A DNA stretch of 64,000 nt from Acinetobacter seifertii (GTDB lineage: Bacteria > Pseudomonadota > Gammaproteobacteria > Pseudomonadales > Moraxellaceae): positions 2,349,204 to 2,413,203 of the forward strand of contig NZ_KB851200.1 in assembly GCF_000368065.1 (NCBI RefSeq), in the 5' to 3' direction. The position numbers and the translations under genes are program-made. The notes beneath the pieces are model-generated. The model was not told where the DNA came from. It made no database searches and saw nothing but the letters and a program-made list of their open reading frames with translations. Each line of letters starts with the position of its first letter. Position 1 is the stretch's first letter. Of the stretch, positions 1 to 9,625 are shown piece after piece.

Positions 1-745
1 CATTCAAAATGATGTCATGATCAAAATGCCATTAGCGAAAGGCGAAGGTATAATTGATCAAGGCTTTTTTTTAAGAAAAGCCCCAACAATATTAGCGGAT
101 TGTCTTATTAGATACATTTCCAAATTTACTCAGAAAAATATAGACACCCCCCTTTTTGATTTAAATCCCACTGAAATTAGTAAGAGAATAAAAGTAATTT
201 TTGAAAATTTAGATACCTACTCTTCGAGATTAGAGGGAAAAATTCCTGTCAATGCATATCGCTTTAGATATACCCTTGCAACCAGAGCCTTGGCAAATGG
301 TGCTTCAGACCATGAAGTTGCTCGATTACTTACACATCGTTCTCTAAGTTGTATTCGATATTATCGTGCATCATTACCTGAGCTGCAGAAACCAATACAA
401 GATGCTTTGGCAGAGGAAATGAGTTTTTTTGCTCATGCATTCAGAGGAAAAATTATCACCTCTCTTAATGATGCAACATTCAAAAACTCTGCTATTGCCG
501 ATTTCTTTCGATTAGCAGGAAAAAATATTGGCTCTTGTGGTACTCAAGCCAAATGCTATCAAAATGCCCCTATTTCATGTTTGACTTGTCCTTATTTTGA
601 ACCTCTAATTGATGCTCCATGGAGTAGCCTTCTAGATCATTTACTAGATGACCAAGCTAAAGAACAAGAAGAAAGAATAAAAGAAATTAGCACTCAGGCT
701 ATTGAAGCAGTAAAAGAAATTATGTCACTCATTAAGGAGATTTAA
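1..745 (+). CDS. Tyrosine recombinase, C-terminal part (cut by window edge)
   Basis: This is the C-terminal catalytic half of a phage-integrase-fold site-specific recombinase. The reading frame is open to the first base of the window, so the true start is upstream. A box corresponding to HxLRHTFAT appears as YRFRYTLATRALA, and about 25 residues later LLTHRSLSCIRYY matches the LGHxxxxxTxxY box carrying the nucleophilic tyrosine. A Cys cluster (CGTQAKC, CLTC) and a charged helical tail follow. The next recombinase starts 3 bases after the stop, with AAGGAG inside the end of this gene, so they are translationally coupled. Paired recombinases followed by a small coiled-coil protein are typical of Tn554-like transposons and the Gamma-Mobile-Trio islands of gammaproteobacteria. 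Family membership is clear; the exact element type is inferred. Confidence 0.8.
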   Translation, partial: IQNDVMIKMPLAKGEGIIDQGFFLRKAPTILADCLIRYISKFTQKNIDTPLFDLNPTEISKRIKVIFENLDTYSSRLEGKIPVNAYRFRYTLATRALANGASDHEVARLLTHRSLSCIRYYRASLPELQKPIQDALAEEMSFFAHAFRGKIITSLNDATFKNSAIADFFRLAGKNIGSCGTQAKCYQNAPISCLTCPYFEPLIDAPWSSLLDHLLDDQAKEQEERIKEISTQAIEAVKEIMSLIKEI

Positions 746-748
746 CAA

Positions 749-2806
749 ATGCATCAAGTTATAAACTTTAATGAGACTGCAAAACTACAAGCAAAGGAAA
801 ATTTAAATGCATATATTTTAAAGTATCAAAATAATTTTATATTCCCTGACAATCAGTGGAATGATTCTATTTGGGACATTACAAACTTTTTAAAAACAAA
901 GATTAAAAATCACAAATCAAAAAAAGTATATTTCAGATCTTATATAGATAACTCTGAAAACAAAACGTCCATTGATATTCCCATTTCTAAACCACTTATA
1001 GATTTTGTAAAAGCAGCATTTTGCGAAATTATGCTGGTTAAAAAATTACTAGAATATAAACGTATAATCTACGCATTCCAAGCCTTGGAACATGCATTAC
1101 ATCAGCAAGGCCATGAAATTTGCGTAACCGAAATAAATATTGAAACTCTAAATTTAGCTGAAGCCTATCTTCTGTCAAGATTTAAAGACCCTTGGAATGT
1201 TGCTAAAAACTTAGAGAACATTATTAATAACTTTATTATTTCTAAAAAGCTAAATACAGGTATTTATCATTGGTCAACAAGCATCCAGTACACAGCACCT
1301 ACAAGAAGTGACCGCACACAAAAAGAACATATCAACCAAAATAAATCTAAACTTCCACATTTACAAGAAATTATAGCACTCGCAGACATTCACCATTCGA
1401 GTGACCATATCCCAGACAAAATCGTGACGTCCTTTGTAGCACTAGCCATGTTTGCACCTAATAGAGCAACTGAAATCCTCACATTATCTACAGATTGCAG
1501 GACATTCGCCTCTATAGGAAAGCAAGAAATTATGGGATTAAAATGGACTCCATTAAAAGGAGGTGATCCTATTACTAAATTTAGCATTAGTCCTGAATGG
1601 GATGAAATAGCATCAAATTCGATTAACTATTTAACAGAACTTGGGGCTTCTGCACGTATAGCAGCAAAATGGTACAGTGAAAACCCTCGAAGCCTATATC
1701 TACCAGAGCATTTAACTCACCTCAGAAATCAACCTATTACCCTTTGGGAAGTTGCACAAATTTTAGGAAAAGAAAACCCTATAAAAGGATGTCATGCTTT
1801 TAGATATGGTTTTTCAAAAAGTATAGGAAATACCACTGATAAAGGAAGAATTTTTAATCCGGAAAGCTCCTGGGTTAACCTATATTACTTTGAAGAGCTT
1901 GAAAAATTTATCGTTTCAAAACTCCCTCAAACATTTCCAATATTAAATGGTGCAACACAACAGTCTTGGCATGAATCATTATTTGTATTACCCAAGAATG
2001 TACTAAGCCCTACTGCCGACACTCTTTTCAATGTTCCTGAGCCTATTGATATTAACCAAATTAATAAACAATTAGGAAGCAATCCAGGTGGTAAAACAAT
2101 TTTCACAAGGAATGAAAAGTTTCTACAAACCTCTGATGGTAAAAAAGATATGTATATCACTACTCATCAATTTAGGCACTTACTCAATACTTTGGCACAA
2201 TTAAAAGCTCTACCACAGGAACTAATTGCATTTTGGTCGGGTAGAAAAAGCATTAAACAAAATGATGTTTACAACCATATCTCTCAAGATGCTTATATTG
2301 AGGCTTACACTAACATAGAAGATAAAGTCGCCCAAATCCCCCAAACTGGCTATTTAGACAAAAAAATAAAAAAAATTATACACCTCAACCCAATTAATTA
2401 CGACGAGGCTTTAAAAATTGAACTAGGATCAATTCATATCACTCAGTATGGCATCTGTAGACATGATTACTCGCTAACACCTTGCCCTAAAGATAAGGAT
2501 TGTGGAAATTGTAGTGAGTTTTCAGTAATGAAAGGTAATGAAGCACATTTAACAAAGGCCAATCAACAAGTCCTATTGCTTTCAAAAGCGCTTTTAGATG
2601 CCAAACAAGCAGAAAAAGATGGTCATCCAGGTGCACGAAAATGGATTGAGCTAAACGAACCCAAACATGAGCGCTGGAAGAAGATTAAAGCTTTTTTAGA
2701 GGATGAATCCATTCCTAGCCATACGATGTTTACTTTATCTGACCCAACAGAACAACATCAAACTAAAGTCGGTTTTGCATATTCAATACGAGAATTAAAA
2801 AATTAA
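749..2806 (+). CDS. Large tyrosine recombinase, second of a recombinase trio
   Basis: This 685-residue protein has a tyrosine recombinase catalytic domain in its second half. The first catalytic arginine is probably in APNRATEIL (about residue 240). HQFRHLLNT (about 473) is the HxxRH box, and FWSGRKSIKQNDVYNH (about 495-510) carries the tyrosine. A Cys-rich segment (CRHDYSLTPCPKDKDCGNC, about 570-590) resembles the Cys cluster of the preceding recombinase, suggesting a shared zinc-binding tail. It is far longer than a typical 350-400 residue integrase, as in multi-recombinase transposons, where the extra N-terminus binds DNA or partners. It is co-transcribed with the genes on either side and probably excises or inserts the island with them. 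Confidence 0.8.
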   Translation: MHQVINFNETAKLQAKENLNAYILKYQNNFIFPDNQWNDSIWDITNFLKTKIKNHKSKKVYFRSYIDNSENKTSIDIPISKPLIDFVKAAFCEIMLVKKLLEYKRIIYAFQALEHALHQQGHEICVTEINIETLNLAEAYLLSRFKDPWNVAKNLENIINNFIISKKLNTGIYHWSTSIQYTAPTRSDRTQKEHINQNKSKLPHLQEIIALADIHHSSDHIPDKIVTSFVALAMFAPNRATEILTLSTDCRTFASIGKQEIMGLKWTPLKGGDPITKFSISPEWDEIASNSINYLTELGASARIAAKWYSENPRSLYLPEHLTHLRNQPITLWEVAQILGKENPIKGCHAFRYGFSKSIGNTTDKGRIFNPESSWVNLYYFEELEKFIVSKLPQTFPILNGATQQSWHESLFVLPKNVLSPTADTLFNVPEPIDINQINKQLGSNPGGKTIFTRNEKFLQTSDGKKDMYITTHQFRHLLNTLAQLKALPQELIAFWSGRKSIKQNDVYNHISQDAYIEAYTNIEDKVAQIPQTGYLDKKIKKIIHLNPINYDEALKIELGSIHITQYGICRHDYSLTPCPKDKDCGNCSEFSVMKGNEAHLTKANQQVLLLSKALLDAKQAEKDGHPGARKWIELNEPKHERWKKIKAFLEDESIPSHTMFTLSDPTEQHQTKVGFAYSIRELKN

Positions 2807-2842
2807 CTGTTTTCTCCCATTTAATTTGAATTAGGATAATGT

Positions 2843-3259
2843 ATGGCAACTGCACCAAGACTCACAAACGATAGAATAGAAATTGCTCTCAAACTTCTAG
2901 ATGGGTGGACTGGAAAATTAACTTGGTCTCGCTATTTAGCATTGCTCGAATTAGATATAGGACACAAATATACAAAAGCTGCTTTATTAAGACATCCAAA
3001 ATTCAAAGATGCTTGGGATAAAAGACGGTGGAATGAAAATCCTGATAGAAATATAGCAAAAGGTTTTGGCAATCATGGATTACAAACAGCTTTAGAAAAA
3101 ATTGAAAAGCTAGAAGCTACAATTGAACGCCTTGAAAATGAAAATAATCTGCTGACTGAAAAGTTTGTAGTATGGGCAACAAATGCTACGAATAGAGGTC
3201 TATCTTTAGAAGATTTAGATAGAGCAATCCCCTCCCATACAAGGAAAAATTTTAGATAA
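2843..3259 (+). CDS. Small coiled-coil accessory protein of the recombinase trio
   Basis: This 138-residue basic protein starts at ATG with AGGA 6 bases upstream, 36 bases after the second recombinase. The N-terminal 75 residues look like a helical DNA-binding region (LLDGWTGKLTWSRYLALLE). Residues of about 90-115 form a predicted coiled coil (ALEKIEKLEATIERLENENN). Size, position and coiled coil match the third protein of Tn554-type (TnpC) and Gamma-Mobile-Trio modules, which supports the two recombinases. There is no catalytic motif. The assignment rests on gene order and shape, not on a motif I can align. Confidence 0.6.
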   Translation: MATAPRLTNDRIEIALKLLDGWTGKLTWSRYLALLELDIGHKYTKAALLRHPKFKDAWDKRRWNENPDRNIAKGFGNHGLQTALEKIEKLEATIERLENENNLLTEKFVVWATNATNRGLSLEDLDRAIPSHTRKNFR

Positions 3260-3317
3260 TTTCACAACCTTTTTGAGAGGATAAGAAGGTAATCAAGCAT
3301 TCCTTACCTTTAAAAAT

Positions 3318-6300
3318 TTAAGCCACCGCTTCATTAAACGCTTCAACAACCCCAAATATGTTGTCAGCATCCGCATCACCAAAAACACCATCAATGCCTT
3401 CATAGTGGATTTGATTAAATGGTGGTTCATACAATTGTGCAGCATCCAGCACACCATTTTGTGTCAAATGCTCAATTAACATTTCAACAAAACGAATCTG
3501 TTTCTCGTTATAGCTTGAACCTTGCAAATATTTTGAAAAGGCTTCCTGAACCGCTTGACGCTCTAATCCCACCAGAGAACGAATGAAGAGAGGTAAGGAT
3601 TTCTCTGTTCCAAAGCATTCTTCAAATTTATCTCGGCTTTCAACTTCTTGCGCTTCAAAAACAAAGCGTTCTAACTCACTTAGATCGGTCGGTGTCAGTG
3701 CTAAACCACGCTTTAACTTTGCGATGGTAATATGGTTTTCATTGGCTTTAATAAAACTTTCGACACGTTTACGATACTGGGCTAGATTTACGCCACTTGA
3801 TACCACTGGAATATCAACTGCTTGCATATCTCCAATTTTATCATCAAGCATGGAGTAGACAATAGTTGAGGTCGATTTTTCAATCAGTTTTACCAAGCCG
3901 CGAATACGTTTACGCATCGCCTCAAGCATTGGCAAGGTAATGCCTTTCCAATATTCAACGGTTTGAATGTCTTGAATGAGCGCAATCTGTTCTGCAACAA
4001 CAGGAATATTTTCTTTGCTTTCCAGTTTAGAAGCAATTTCAATCACTCGATTGGCATAACTCTGAATCGCTGTATTGTTCTTTTCCAATACTGCCAACTC
4101 AAGGTTGTAGCAAATCATATCAAACAATTTAGCTTCTAAAGTTTCAGGCTCAAGTTGGTTTGGTAATTTAGAAATGTGTTCTCGTAATGTACCGATGGCA
4201 AGATCATCTAAGTTGTTCCAAGCATCATCATTTTTGAAATGTTCAACATGCTCAAGTTCAGATTTCACAATGAAATTCTCATTGTTCATGGACTTCACTT
4301 CAGTCTGTAAACTTTGACGCATATCTTGCTGTACAGCTTTCAGCTCTTCGGTGTCATCGTCCTTTGCATTCAGTAAACTCAGGATATTTAAACGTGCTTT
4401 AAACAAACGTTGTCCGAGTGGCTCTGTGGTCGATACAGGCGCACCATCTGGATTTTCATTGAAGTATTCAAAGTTGGAGCAATAATCGAAGATATAAAAT
4501 TCTTTTTTATCATCTTCAGGGCTAAACAATTCTTTGCAGAGGCGTGTACCACGCCCGATCATCTGCATAAATTTGACTTTAGAGCGAACCGCTTTAAAGA
4601 ATACTAAGTTGACCACTTCAGGTACATCAATCCCTGTATCGAGCATATCCACTGAAATCGCAATCTGTGGCTCAGCTAAATCTTTCTTGCTAAAGTCATC
4701 AATTAAGCTTTGTGGATACTTAGTGGCATGGGTAATGACACGGGCAAATTTCCCATCATATTGCGGATAGTTTTCATTGAAGCGATCAGCAATAAACTGG
4801 GCATGTTTTTGATTGACGGCAAAGATAATGGTTTTACCCAAACGATCTCCACCTTCGGTCTTAATACCATTTTCCATCAAGTGCTTGAGCATTAAATCAA
4901 TCGTACCTGTATTAAACAGCTCTTTATTAATCTTGGATGCTGAGACTTCTTCAGGTGCATCTTCATCGCCCCAATTTAGGCTATCCCAATGTTGTTTTTC
5001 TTCTTCAGAGAGTTCGTCATATTTCACGCCTTCACGCATAAATTTAAGCGGGACAGAATAGGCTTTCGGTGGCACAAGATAGCCATCGGCAATGGCTTGA
5101 TCTAAATCATAGTAATCAGTCGGAACACCGCTTTCCAAGCCAAACAGTGCGTATGTATCACGATCTACTTCATCTCGTGGCGTTGCGGTTAAACCAACAA
5201 GCAAACTATCGAAGTATTTAAAAATCTCGCCAAATTTTTGATAAACGCTGCGGTGTGCTTCATCAATAATAATCAGGTCAAACATACCTGTGCCAAATTG
5301 TCGTGTACCGTCCGCATTTTTTTCGTCAATTAAGCCGATCATGGTTTGATAGGTAGAGAAATAGACTCGACCGACTTGGTTCTTGTCTTCAAGTAAATTG
5401 ACGAATGAGGCATCTTTTAAATTGGCTTTAAAGGCATTGTGTGCCTGATTGACCAATGAAGTGCGGTCTGCAAGGAATAATGCCTTTTGCACTACATTGG
5501 CTTTCATTAGCACATCGACCAGTGCAATCGCAGTACGTGTTTTACCTGTGCCTGTTGCCATAATCAGTAAGCCTGCACGTTCTTTACGCTGATAGGCTGC
5601 AAGCATGGCTTTGATGGCACGAGTTTGGTAGTAACGCTCGACAATGTCGGCATTGATCGGGAAGCTACTTAAATCAGGGTTGTTCTTACGTCTTTCGATC
5701 AGACGTTTGAGTTCTGCCTGCGTATAAAAGCCATGAACTAAGCGTGGTGGGCCACCTTGTACATCATTCCAAATTCGGGTTTTGTAGCCATTGGTATAGA
5801 AAATGACAGGGCGTTGTCCTGTTTGTTGCTCTAAACAGTCTGCATAGAGCTTGGCTTGTTGTTGTCCAATATCAGGGTCAGTCGATGTGCGTTTTGCCTC
5901 AACCACAGCCAAAGGCAAGCCATTGGCATCATACAGCACATAATCCACTGCACCTTTACCCGATGGGCTAGGCATACCTGTTACAGCAACTTCCTCTCGA
6001 ACCGATGTACCTATTTCCCAACCTGCTTCTTCAAGCATGAGGTCAATTTTAAGTTTTCGGGTTTCGTCTTCTTTATAGTCGGTATGGTCTTCGATTTTGC
6101 TGTTGGCAATTTTGGCTTGTTCAACATCAGCACGTTTTTGTGCAAGTTCAGCATCTATATTTGCAAGTAATTTTTCACGCTCTTCTAAACTTGCGGACAG
6201 TTCAAATAGTTTTTGTTCACGTTCCCGTAAAGCTTTATGTTGTTCAGCAAACTGTTTTTCTTTAGCTTCTTTTTCTTTTTGCAGTTGTTCTTTGTTGGCG

Positions 6301-6758
6301 GTGATTTGCTGAGTATTGTCAGCATTTGGTATTAGTTTTGGGTTAAATAAAATAGACTGAGAGCGGTCTTTTGAGGGTGAGCCATAGTTACGCTCAAACC
6401 AGACATACATCAGGAATAAATGGCTGATGTGTTTTACGGTTTCTTCGGTGGTGAGTTGCTTGAACTTTTTCCCATGTACGGCACTGTTGCCGACCATGCG
6501 AATGTTGTCCATTTTGTCCCAAATATAGGGCGGAATCAGGTCTTTAAATTTGAGGTCGTTGAGTAAGTTATGCAGTGAAGCATCATAAGGCTGAGTGAGT
6601 TTTTTATCGTATTGATACAGCCACAGCACAAGGTTTTCAAGTGATGTACGAGCCGCAGCAAGGGCAAATTGTGGGGAAATATACACGAGCTTTTCGGCTT
6701 CTTTAGCCGTAGCTGCCAAGCTTTTAAATTCAGGTTCTAAAAACTGAAAGTTGCTCAT
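3318..6758 (-). CDS. hsdR: Type I restriction enzyme, R (motor/nuclease) subunit
   Basis: HsdR is the ATP-dependent translocase and endonuclease of a type I restriction-modification complex; it cuts unmodified incoming DNA. The 1146-residue protein has an N-terminal DUF4145-like helical domain (about 1-130), a charged coiled coil (about 150-220), the HSDR_N nuclease core (VDYVLYD then VVEAKR, about 273-290), Walker A ATGTGKT (about 400), the DEAH box in IIIDEAHRSVY (about 495) and helicase motif VI (QMIGRGTRL). A long C-terminal region binds the M/S core. The ATG has GAGGGAG upstream. It follows hsdS by 31 bases in the order hsdM-hsdS-hsdR and converges on the recombinase operon. All helicase and nuclease motifs look intact. 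Confidence 0.95.
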   Translation of the reverse strand: MSNFQFLEPEFKSLAATAKEAEKLVYISPQFALAAARTSLENLVLWLYQYDKKLTQPYDASLHNLLNDLKFKDLIPPYIWDKMDNIRMVGNSAVHGKKFKQLTTEETVKHISHLFLMYVWFERNYGSPSKDRSQSILFNPKLIPNADNTQQITANKEQLQKEKEAKEKQFAEQHKALREREQKLFELSASLEEREKLLANIDAELAQKRADVEQAKIANSKIEDHTDYKEDETRKLKIDLMLEEAGWEIGTSVREEVAVTGMPSPSGKGAVDYVLYDANGLPLAVVEAKRTSTDPDIGQQQAKLYADCLEQQTGQRPVIFYTNGYKTRIWNDVQGGPPRLVHGFYTQAELKRLIERRKNNPDLSSFPINADIVERYYQTRAIKAMLAAYQRKERAGLLIMATGTGKTRTAIALVDVLMKANVVQKALFLADRTSLVNQAHNAFKANLKDASFVNLLEDKNQVGRVYFSTYQTMIGLIDEKNADGTRQFGTGMFDLIIIDEAHRSVYQKFGEIFKYFDSLLVGLTATPRDEVDRDTYALFGLESGVPTDYYDLDQAIADGYLVPPKAYSVPLKFMREGVKYDELSEEEKQHWDSLNWGDEDAPEEVSASKINKELFNTGTIDLMLKHLMENGIKTEGGDRLGKTIIFAVNQKHAQFIADRFNENYPQYDGKFARVITHATKYPQSLIDDFSKKDLAEPQIAISVDMLDTGIDVPEVVNLVFFKAVRSKVKFMQMIGRGTRLCKELFSPEDDKKEFYIFDYCSNFEYFNENPDGAPVSTTEPLGQRLFKARLNILSLLNAKDDDTEELKAVQQDMRQSLQTEVKSMNNENFIVKSELEHVEHFKNDDAWNNLDDLAIGTLREHISKLPNQLEPETLEAKLFDMICYNLELAVLEKNNTAIQSYANRVIEIASKLESKENIPVVAEQIALIQDIQTVEYWKGITLPMLEAMRKRIRGLVKLIEKSTSTIVYSMLDDKIGDMQAVDIPVVSSGVNLAQYRKRVESFIKANENHITIAKLKRGLALTPTDLSELERFVFEAQEVESRDKFEECFGTEKSLPLFIRSLVGLERQAVQEAFSKYLQGSSYNEKQIRFVEMLIEHLTQNGVLDAAQLYEPPFNQIHYEGIDGVFGDADADNIFGVVEAFNEAVA

Positions 6759-6789
6759 GTATATACTCCCTCATATTTTTAATTAAATT

Positions 6790-7986
6790 TTATAAAGTGC
6801 CGTTAAATGCTTGGTTTTGTAATGATTTAAACAATTCATCTAGTTTGTTTAAATCATGAGTAAGAGTTTTTCCAAGTTGTTTAAATTTATCACAAATATC
6901 TATAAATTTTTCTTGTTTAGCCAAAGGTGGGAGTAACACTGTGACTTTATTCAAATTTGCTTGATTAATCCCTGAAATAGTAGATTTTGTAATGTAAGGA
7001 ATGATGAATTTGTTTCTAACATCGTTATTATTTAAATAATGAAAAAGAAATTCAGGCAAAACTTTTACAAGATTAGGACTTAATCTAATTAATGATGATT
7101 CAAAAATCATGTCCTGATTAGAACATTCAACAAGACATGCTTTTGCAGCCCCATCATAAGTTAATGAACGTCGAGCAATTAAGAGATCTTTATTCGTGAT
7201 CTTATACTTTTCAATTTCTTCATTACTAATATTAACTTGTTTTAAATTATCGGGTTTAACAACGCCATAAAAGACATCGCCCATATGTACCATTGGGGTT
7301 CCCCCAAAATTTACATATGTTTCTTTTGGGAAATAGGCTCCACTTATTAACTTTTTAGCCAGAAGTGATTCGAGGTTAACCAAATCCCATCCTTTAGGAT
7401 TACTAACAGGATCGCCAAACATATCAATAAAGGTGGCTTGTAAAAGCTGATCTAACTTTTCAATCGCTTGCTGACGTTTTTGGCGTAGCTCATCCGCTTG
7501 ATCTAAAATAGAAGCAATTCGGCGTTGTTCTGCAAGTGGTGGGAGTGGGATTTTAGAATTAAGAATAATCTTATCAGAAACAGCAGGATAACTTTGTCCT
7601 GTAGCTAATTTAATCATCTCGTTAATAAAATGACCCGTTTTCACCCAATGGAATAAATACTGAGTATCTAAAACTTCAGGTAAAGGGCGTAAAACCGTAT
7701 ATCCTGTAGAAGCAGTCGCTCCACTAAATTCTTCCGTAACAACAGCTACACTATTCAAATTTGGACGTACAGTTGAAACCAACACATCATTTGTTTGAAC
7801 AAGCTGTCTTGCTCGTGAAGGAGCTTCTGCACTTAAGCATAGTGTTGGTTCTACAATTTTTTTTAAATCTTTATCAACTGCTGCAATATCAATATATGTA
7901 ATAGTTTCATCTTTTGCTTCTACAACAGGATTCCAAGTTTTAGCTTTTACAACACAATCTTTAATCGCAACTAAGTTAGCTTTCAA
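6790..7986 (-). CDS. hsdS: Type I restriction-modification specificity subunit
   Basis: HsdS gives the complex its target sequence. The 398-residue protein has two target-recognition domains (about 1-150 and 200-350). Each is followed by a conserved spacer helix: PLPPLAEQRRIASILDQADELRQKRQQ after the first, and LLPPLAKQEKFIDICDKFKQL after the second. No ATG is available near the N-terminus. TTG at 7986 overlaps the hsdM stop as TTGA and has a strong AAGGAG eight bases upstream, so this is the likely start and implies coupled translation. TRD1 and TRD2 are dissimilar, predicting an asymmetric bipartite site. The target sequence cannot be read from the protein. Confidence 0.92.
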   Translation of the reverse strand: MKANLVAIKDCVVKAKTWNPVVEAKDETITYIDIAAVDKDLKKIVEPTLCLSAEAPSRARQLVQTNDVLVSTVRPNLNSVAVVTEEFSGATASTGYTVLRPLPEVLDTQYLFHWVKTGHFINEMIKLATGQSYPAVSDKIILNSKIPLPPLAEQRRIASILDQADELRQKRQQAIEKLDQLLQATFIDMFGDPVSNPKGWDLVNLESLLAKKLISGAYFPKETYVNFGGTPMVHMGDVFYGVVKPDNLKQVNISNEEIEKYKITNKDLLIARRSLTYDGAAKACLVECSNQDMIFESSLIRLSPNLVKVLPEFLFHYLNNNDVRNKFIIPYITKSTISGINQANLNKVTVLLPPLAKQEKFIDICDKFKQLGKTLTHDLNKLDELFKSLQNQAFNGTL

Positions 7987-9464
7987 TTTAAAAGCTCCTT
8001 AAGCGTAGCCATTCCTTTTAAAATATCCTGCTCAAGCACTTCTAAATCCGCCAAAATCTTACTTGGTGCTTCATATTCCACTTGTTCATACACCACTTCC
8101 TTATAACGGTTAATCGACAAGTCATAACCATTGGCAGCAATATCGGCTTTATCCACCATAAAGCTTTGCTCTGTGGCTTTACGAGTGCTTTCAGCTTCTA
8201 GGTTTTTAAAACGAGCAATAATGTCAGGAATGTTGTTATTTTCATGCTTAGATGCATCTAGCTCGTTACGCTTATCATCTAGCGAATAACCATCCGCCTG
8301 CATATCATAAAACCAAACTTTGTCCGTACCGCCCGACATGGTTTTAGTGAAAATCATAATTGCAGTCGACACGCCAGCATACGGCTTAAATACCCCAGAC
8401 GGCATCGAAATAATCGCTTCTAGTTTTTGTTCTTCCACAATCTTTTGACGCAAATCTTTATGCGCTTTCGATGAACCAAATAACACGCCATCAGGCACAA
8501 TCACCGCAGCACGACCACCAGTTTTTAACAAACGTAAGAACAATGCCAAAAATAGCAATTCAGTCTTTTTAGTCTTTACGACTGCCTGAATATTCTTGGC
8601 ACAGCTTTCATTGTCCAAACTACCTGCAAAAGGAGGATTGGCAAGAATCAGACTGTATTTTTCAGTAATATGTGAATGCGCTTCACTTAACGAATCACGG
8701 TTTTCAATACGTGGATTTTCAACACCATGCAGCATCATGTTCATCGAACCAATACGAAGCATAGTGCTGTCAAAGTCATAACCAAAGAAAGTTTCTTCAC
8801 TAAAACGTTTTGCTGCTTCAGGATTGGCAAAAATCTCAGTACCGTGATGATCGTTTAAATATTCGCTTGCTGCCACCAAAAAGCCTGCTGTACCACATGC
8901 AGGGTCACAAATGGTATCCGTTGGTTTAGGCTGCATCAGCTCCACAATCATTTTAATGATATGACGAGGAGTACGGAATTGACCGTTTTGACCTGCTGAT
9001 GCAATTTTGCCAAGCATATATTCGTATATATCGCCCTTAGTATCTTTATCATCCATCGGCACATCGGCAACTAAATCCACCACCTTGGTTAAAAGCGCAG
9101 GTGTAGGAATGGTAAAACGAGCATCCTTCATGTGATGACTATAGGTGGTTTCGTCTTCTGCACCTAAGTTTTTAATGAAAGGAAAGACTTCATTGGCAAC
9201 GGTGTTATATAGCGTTGCAGCATCACCCAAAGTAATGAACTTCGACCAACGTAAATGATCTTGCTCTGCGGTGAAAATTGGCTGCTCAACTTCTTTTTTT
9301 AAACGGTTGGCTTTCTTTTCTTTGGTAATCTGAATTTCATCAAGGCGGCGAATAAACAGCAAATAAGTCATTTGCTCCATGACTTCTAAAGGATTGGAAA
9401 TACCACCACTCCAAAATGCATTCCAAATTTGGTCAATTTTGCTTTTAATTTCGCCTGTAATCAC
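7983..9464 (-). CDS. hsdM: Type I restriction-modification DNA methyltransferase subunit
   Basis: HsdM is the N6-adenine methyltransferase that with HsdS protects host DNA. Visible parts are the N-terminal helical bundle (EIKSKIDQIWNAFWSGG), the pre-motif GQFRTPRHIIKMI, the SAM motif DPACGTAGF (about residue 185) and catalytic NPPF (about 275). I place the start at GTG 9464, with GAGAG eight bases upstream, because it yields the usual (M)ITGEIKSxIDxIWNAFW N-terminus. An upstream TTG would add five non-conserved residues. The three hsd genes form one operon of the EcoEI-like domain type, and the protein appears complete. Confidence 0.94.
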   Translation of the reverse strand: MITGEIKSKIDQIWNAFWSGGISNPLEVMEQMTYLLFIRRLDEIQITKEKKANRLKKEVEQPIFTAEQDHLRWSKFITLGDAATLYNTVANEVFPFIKNLGAEDETTYSHHMKDARFTIPTPALLTKVVDLVADVPMDDKDTKGDIYEYMLGKIASAGQNGQFRTPRHIIKMIVELMQPKPTDTICDPACGTAGFLVAASEYLNDHHGTEIFANPEAAKRFSEETFFGYDFDSTMLRIGSMNMMLHGVENPRIENRDSLSEAHSHITEKYSLILANPPFAGSLDNESCAKNIQAVVKTKKTELLFLALFLRLLKTGGRAAVIVPDGVLFGSSKAHKDLRQKIVEEQKLEAIISMPSGVFKPYAGVSTAIMIFTKTMSGGTDKVWFYDMQADGYSLDDKRNELDASKHENNNIPDIIARFKNLEAESTRKATEQSFMVDKADIAANGYDLSINRYKEVVYEQVEYEAPSKILADLEVLEQDILKGMATLKELLN

Positions 9465-9625
9465 GTAGATGACTCTCAAATTTCTTTGAGCATATTCTGT
9501 TAGATTTGAAGAAGAAAAGCTATGAAAAATAAAAGTGTTGCGACAGGATTTGGCGCTAATGGATGTGTTTCTATAAAGAAATGATATTAAACTAGAATAG
9601 TCAGAAACTTAGATTTTGAAATGGC

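Noticed and set aside
1390..1587. Minus-strand open frame inside the second recombinase
   Set aside because: It lies antisense to a well-supported long gene, has no ribosome site and no recognisable domain.
3286..3310. AAGGTAA/TTACCTT hairpin between the recombinase trio and hsdR
   Set aside because: The stem is only 7 bases with an 11-base loop and no T-tract, too weak to call a terminator.
5856..6312. Plus-strand frames opposite hsdR
   Set aside because: They are shadows of the charged coiled-coil region of hsdR; their Cys/Ser/Phe-rich composition is typical of antisense reading.
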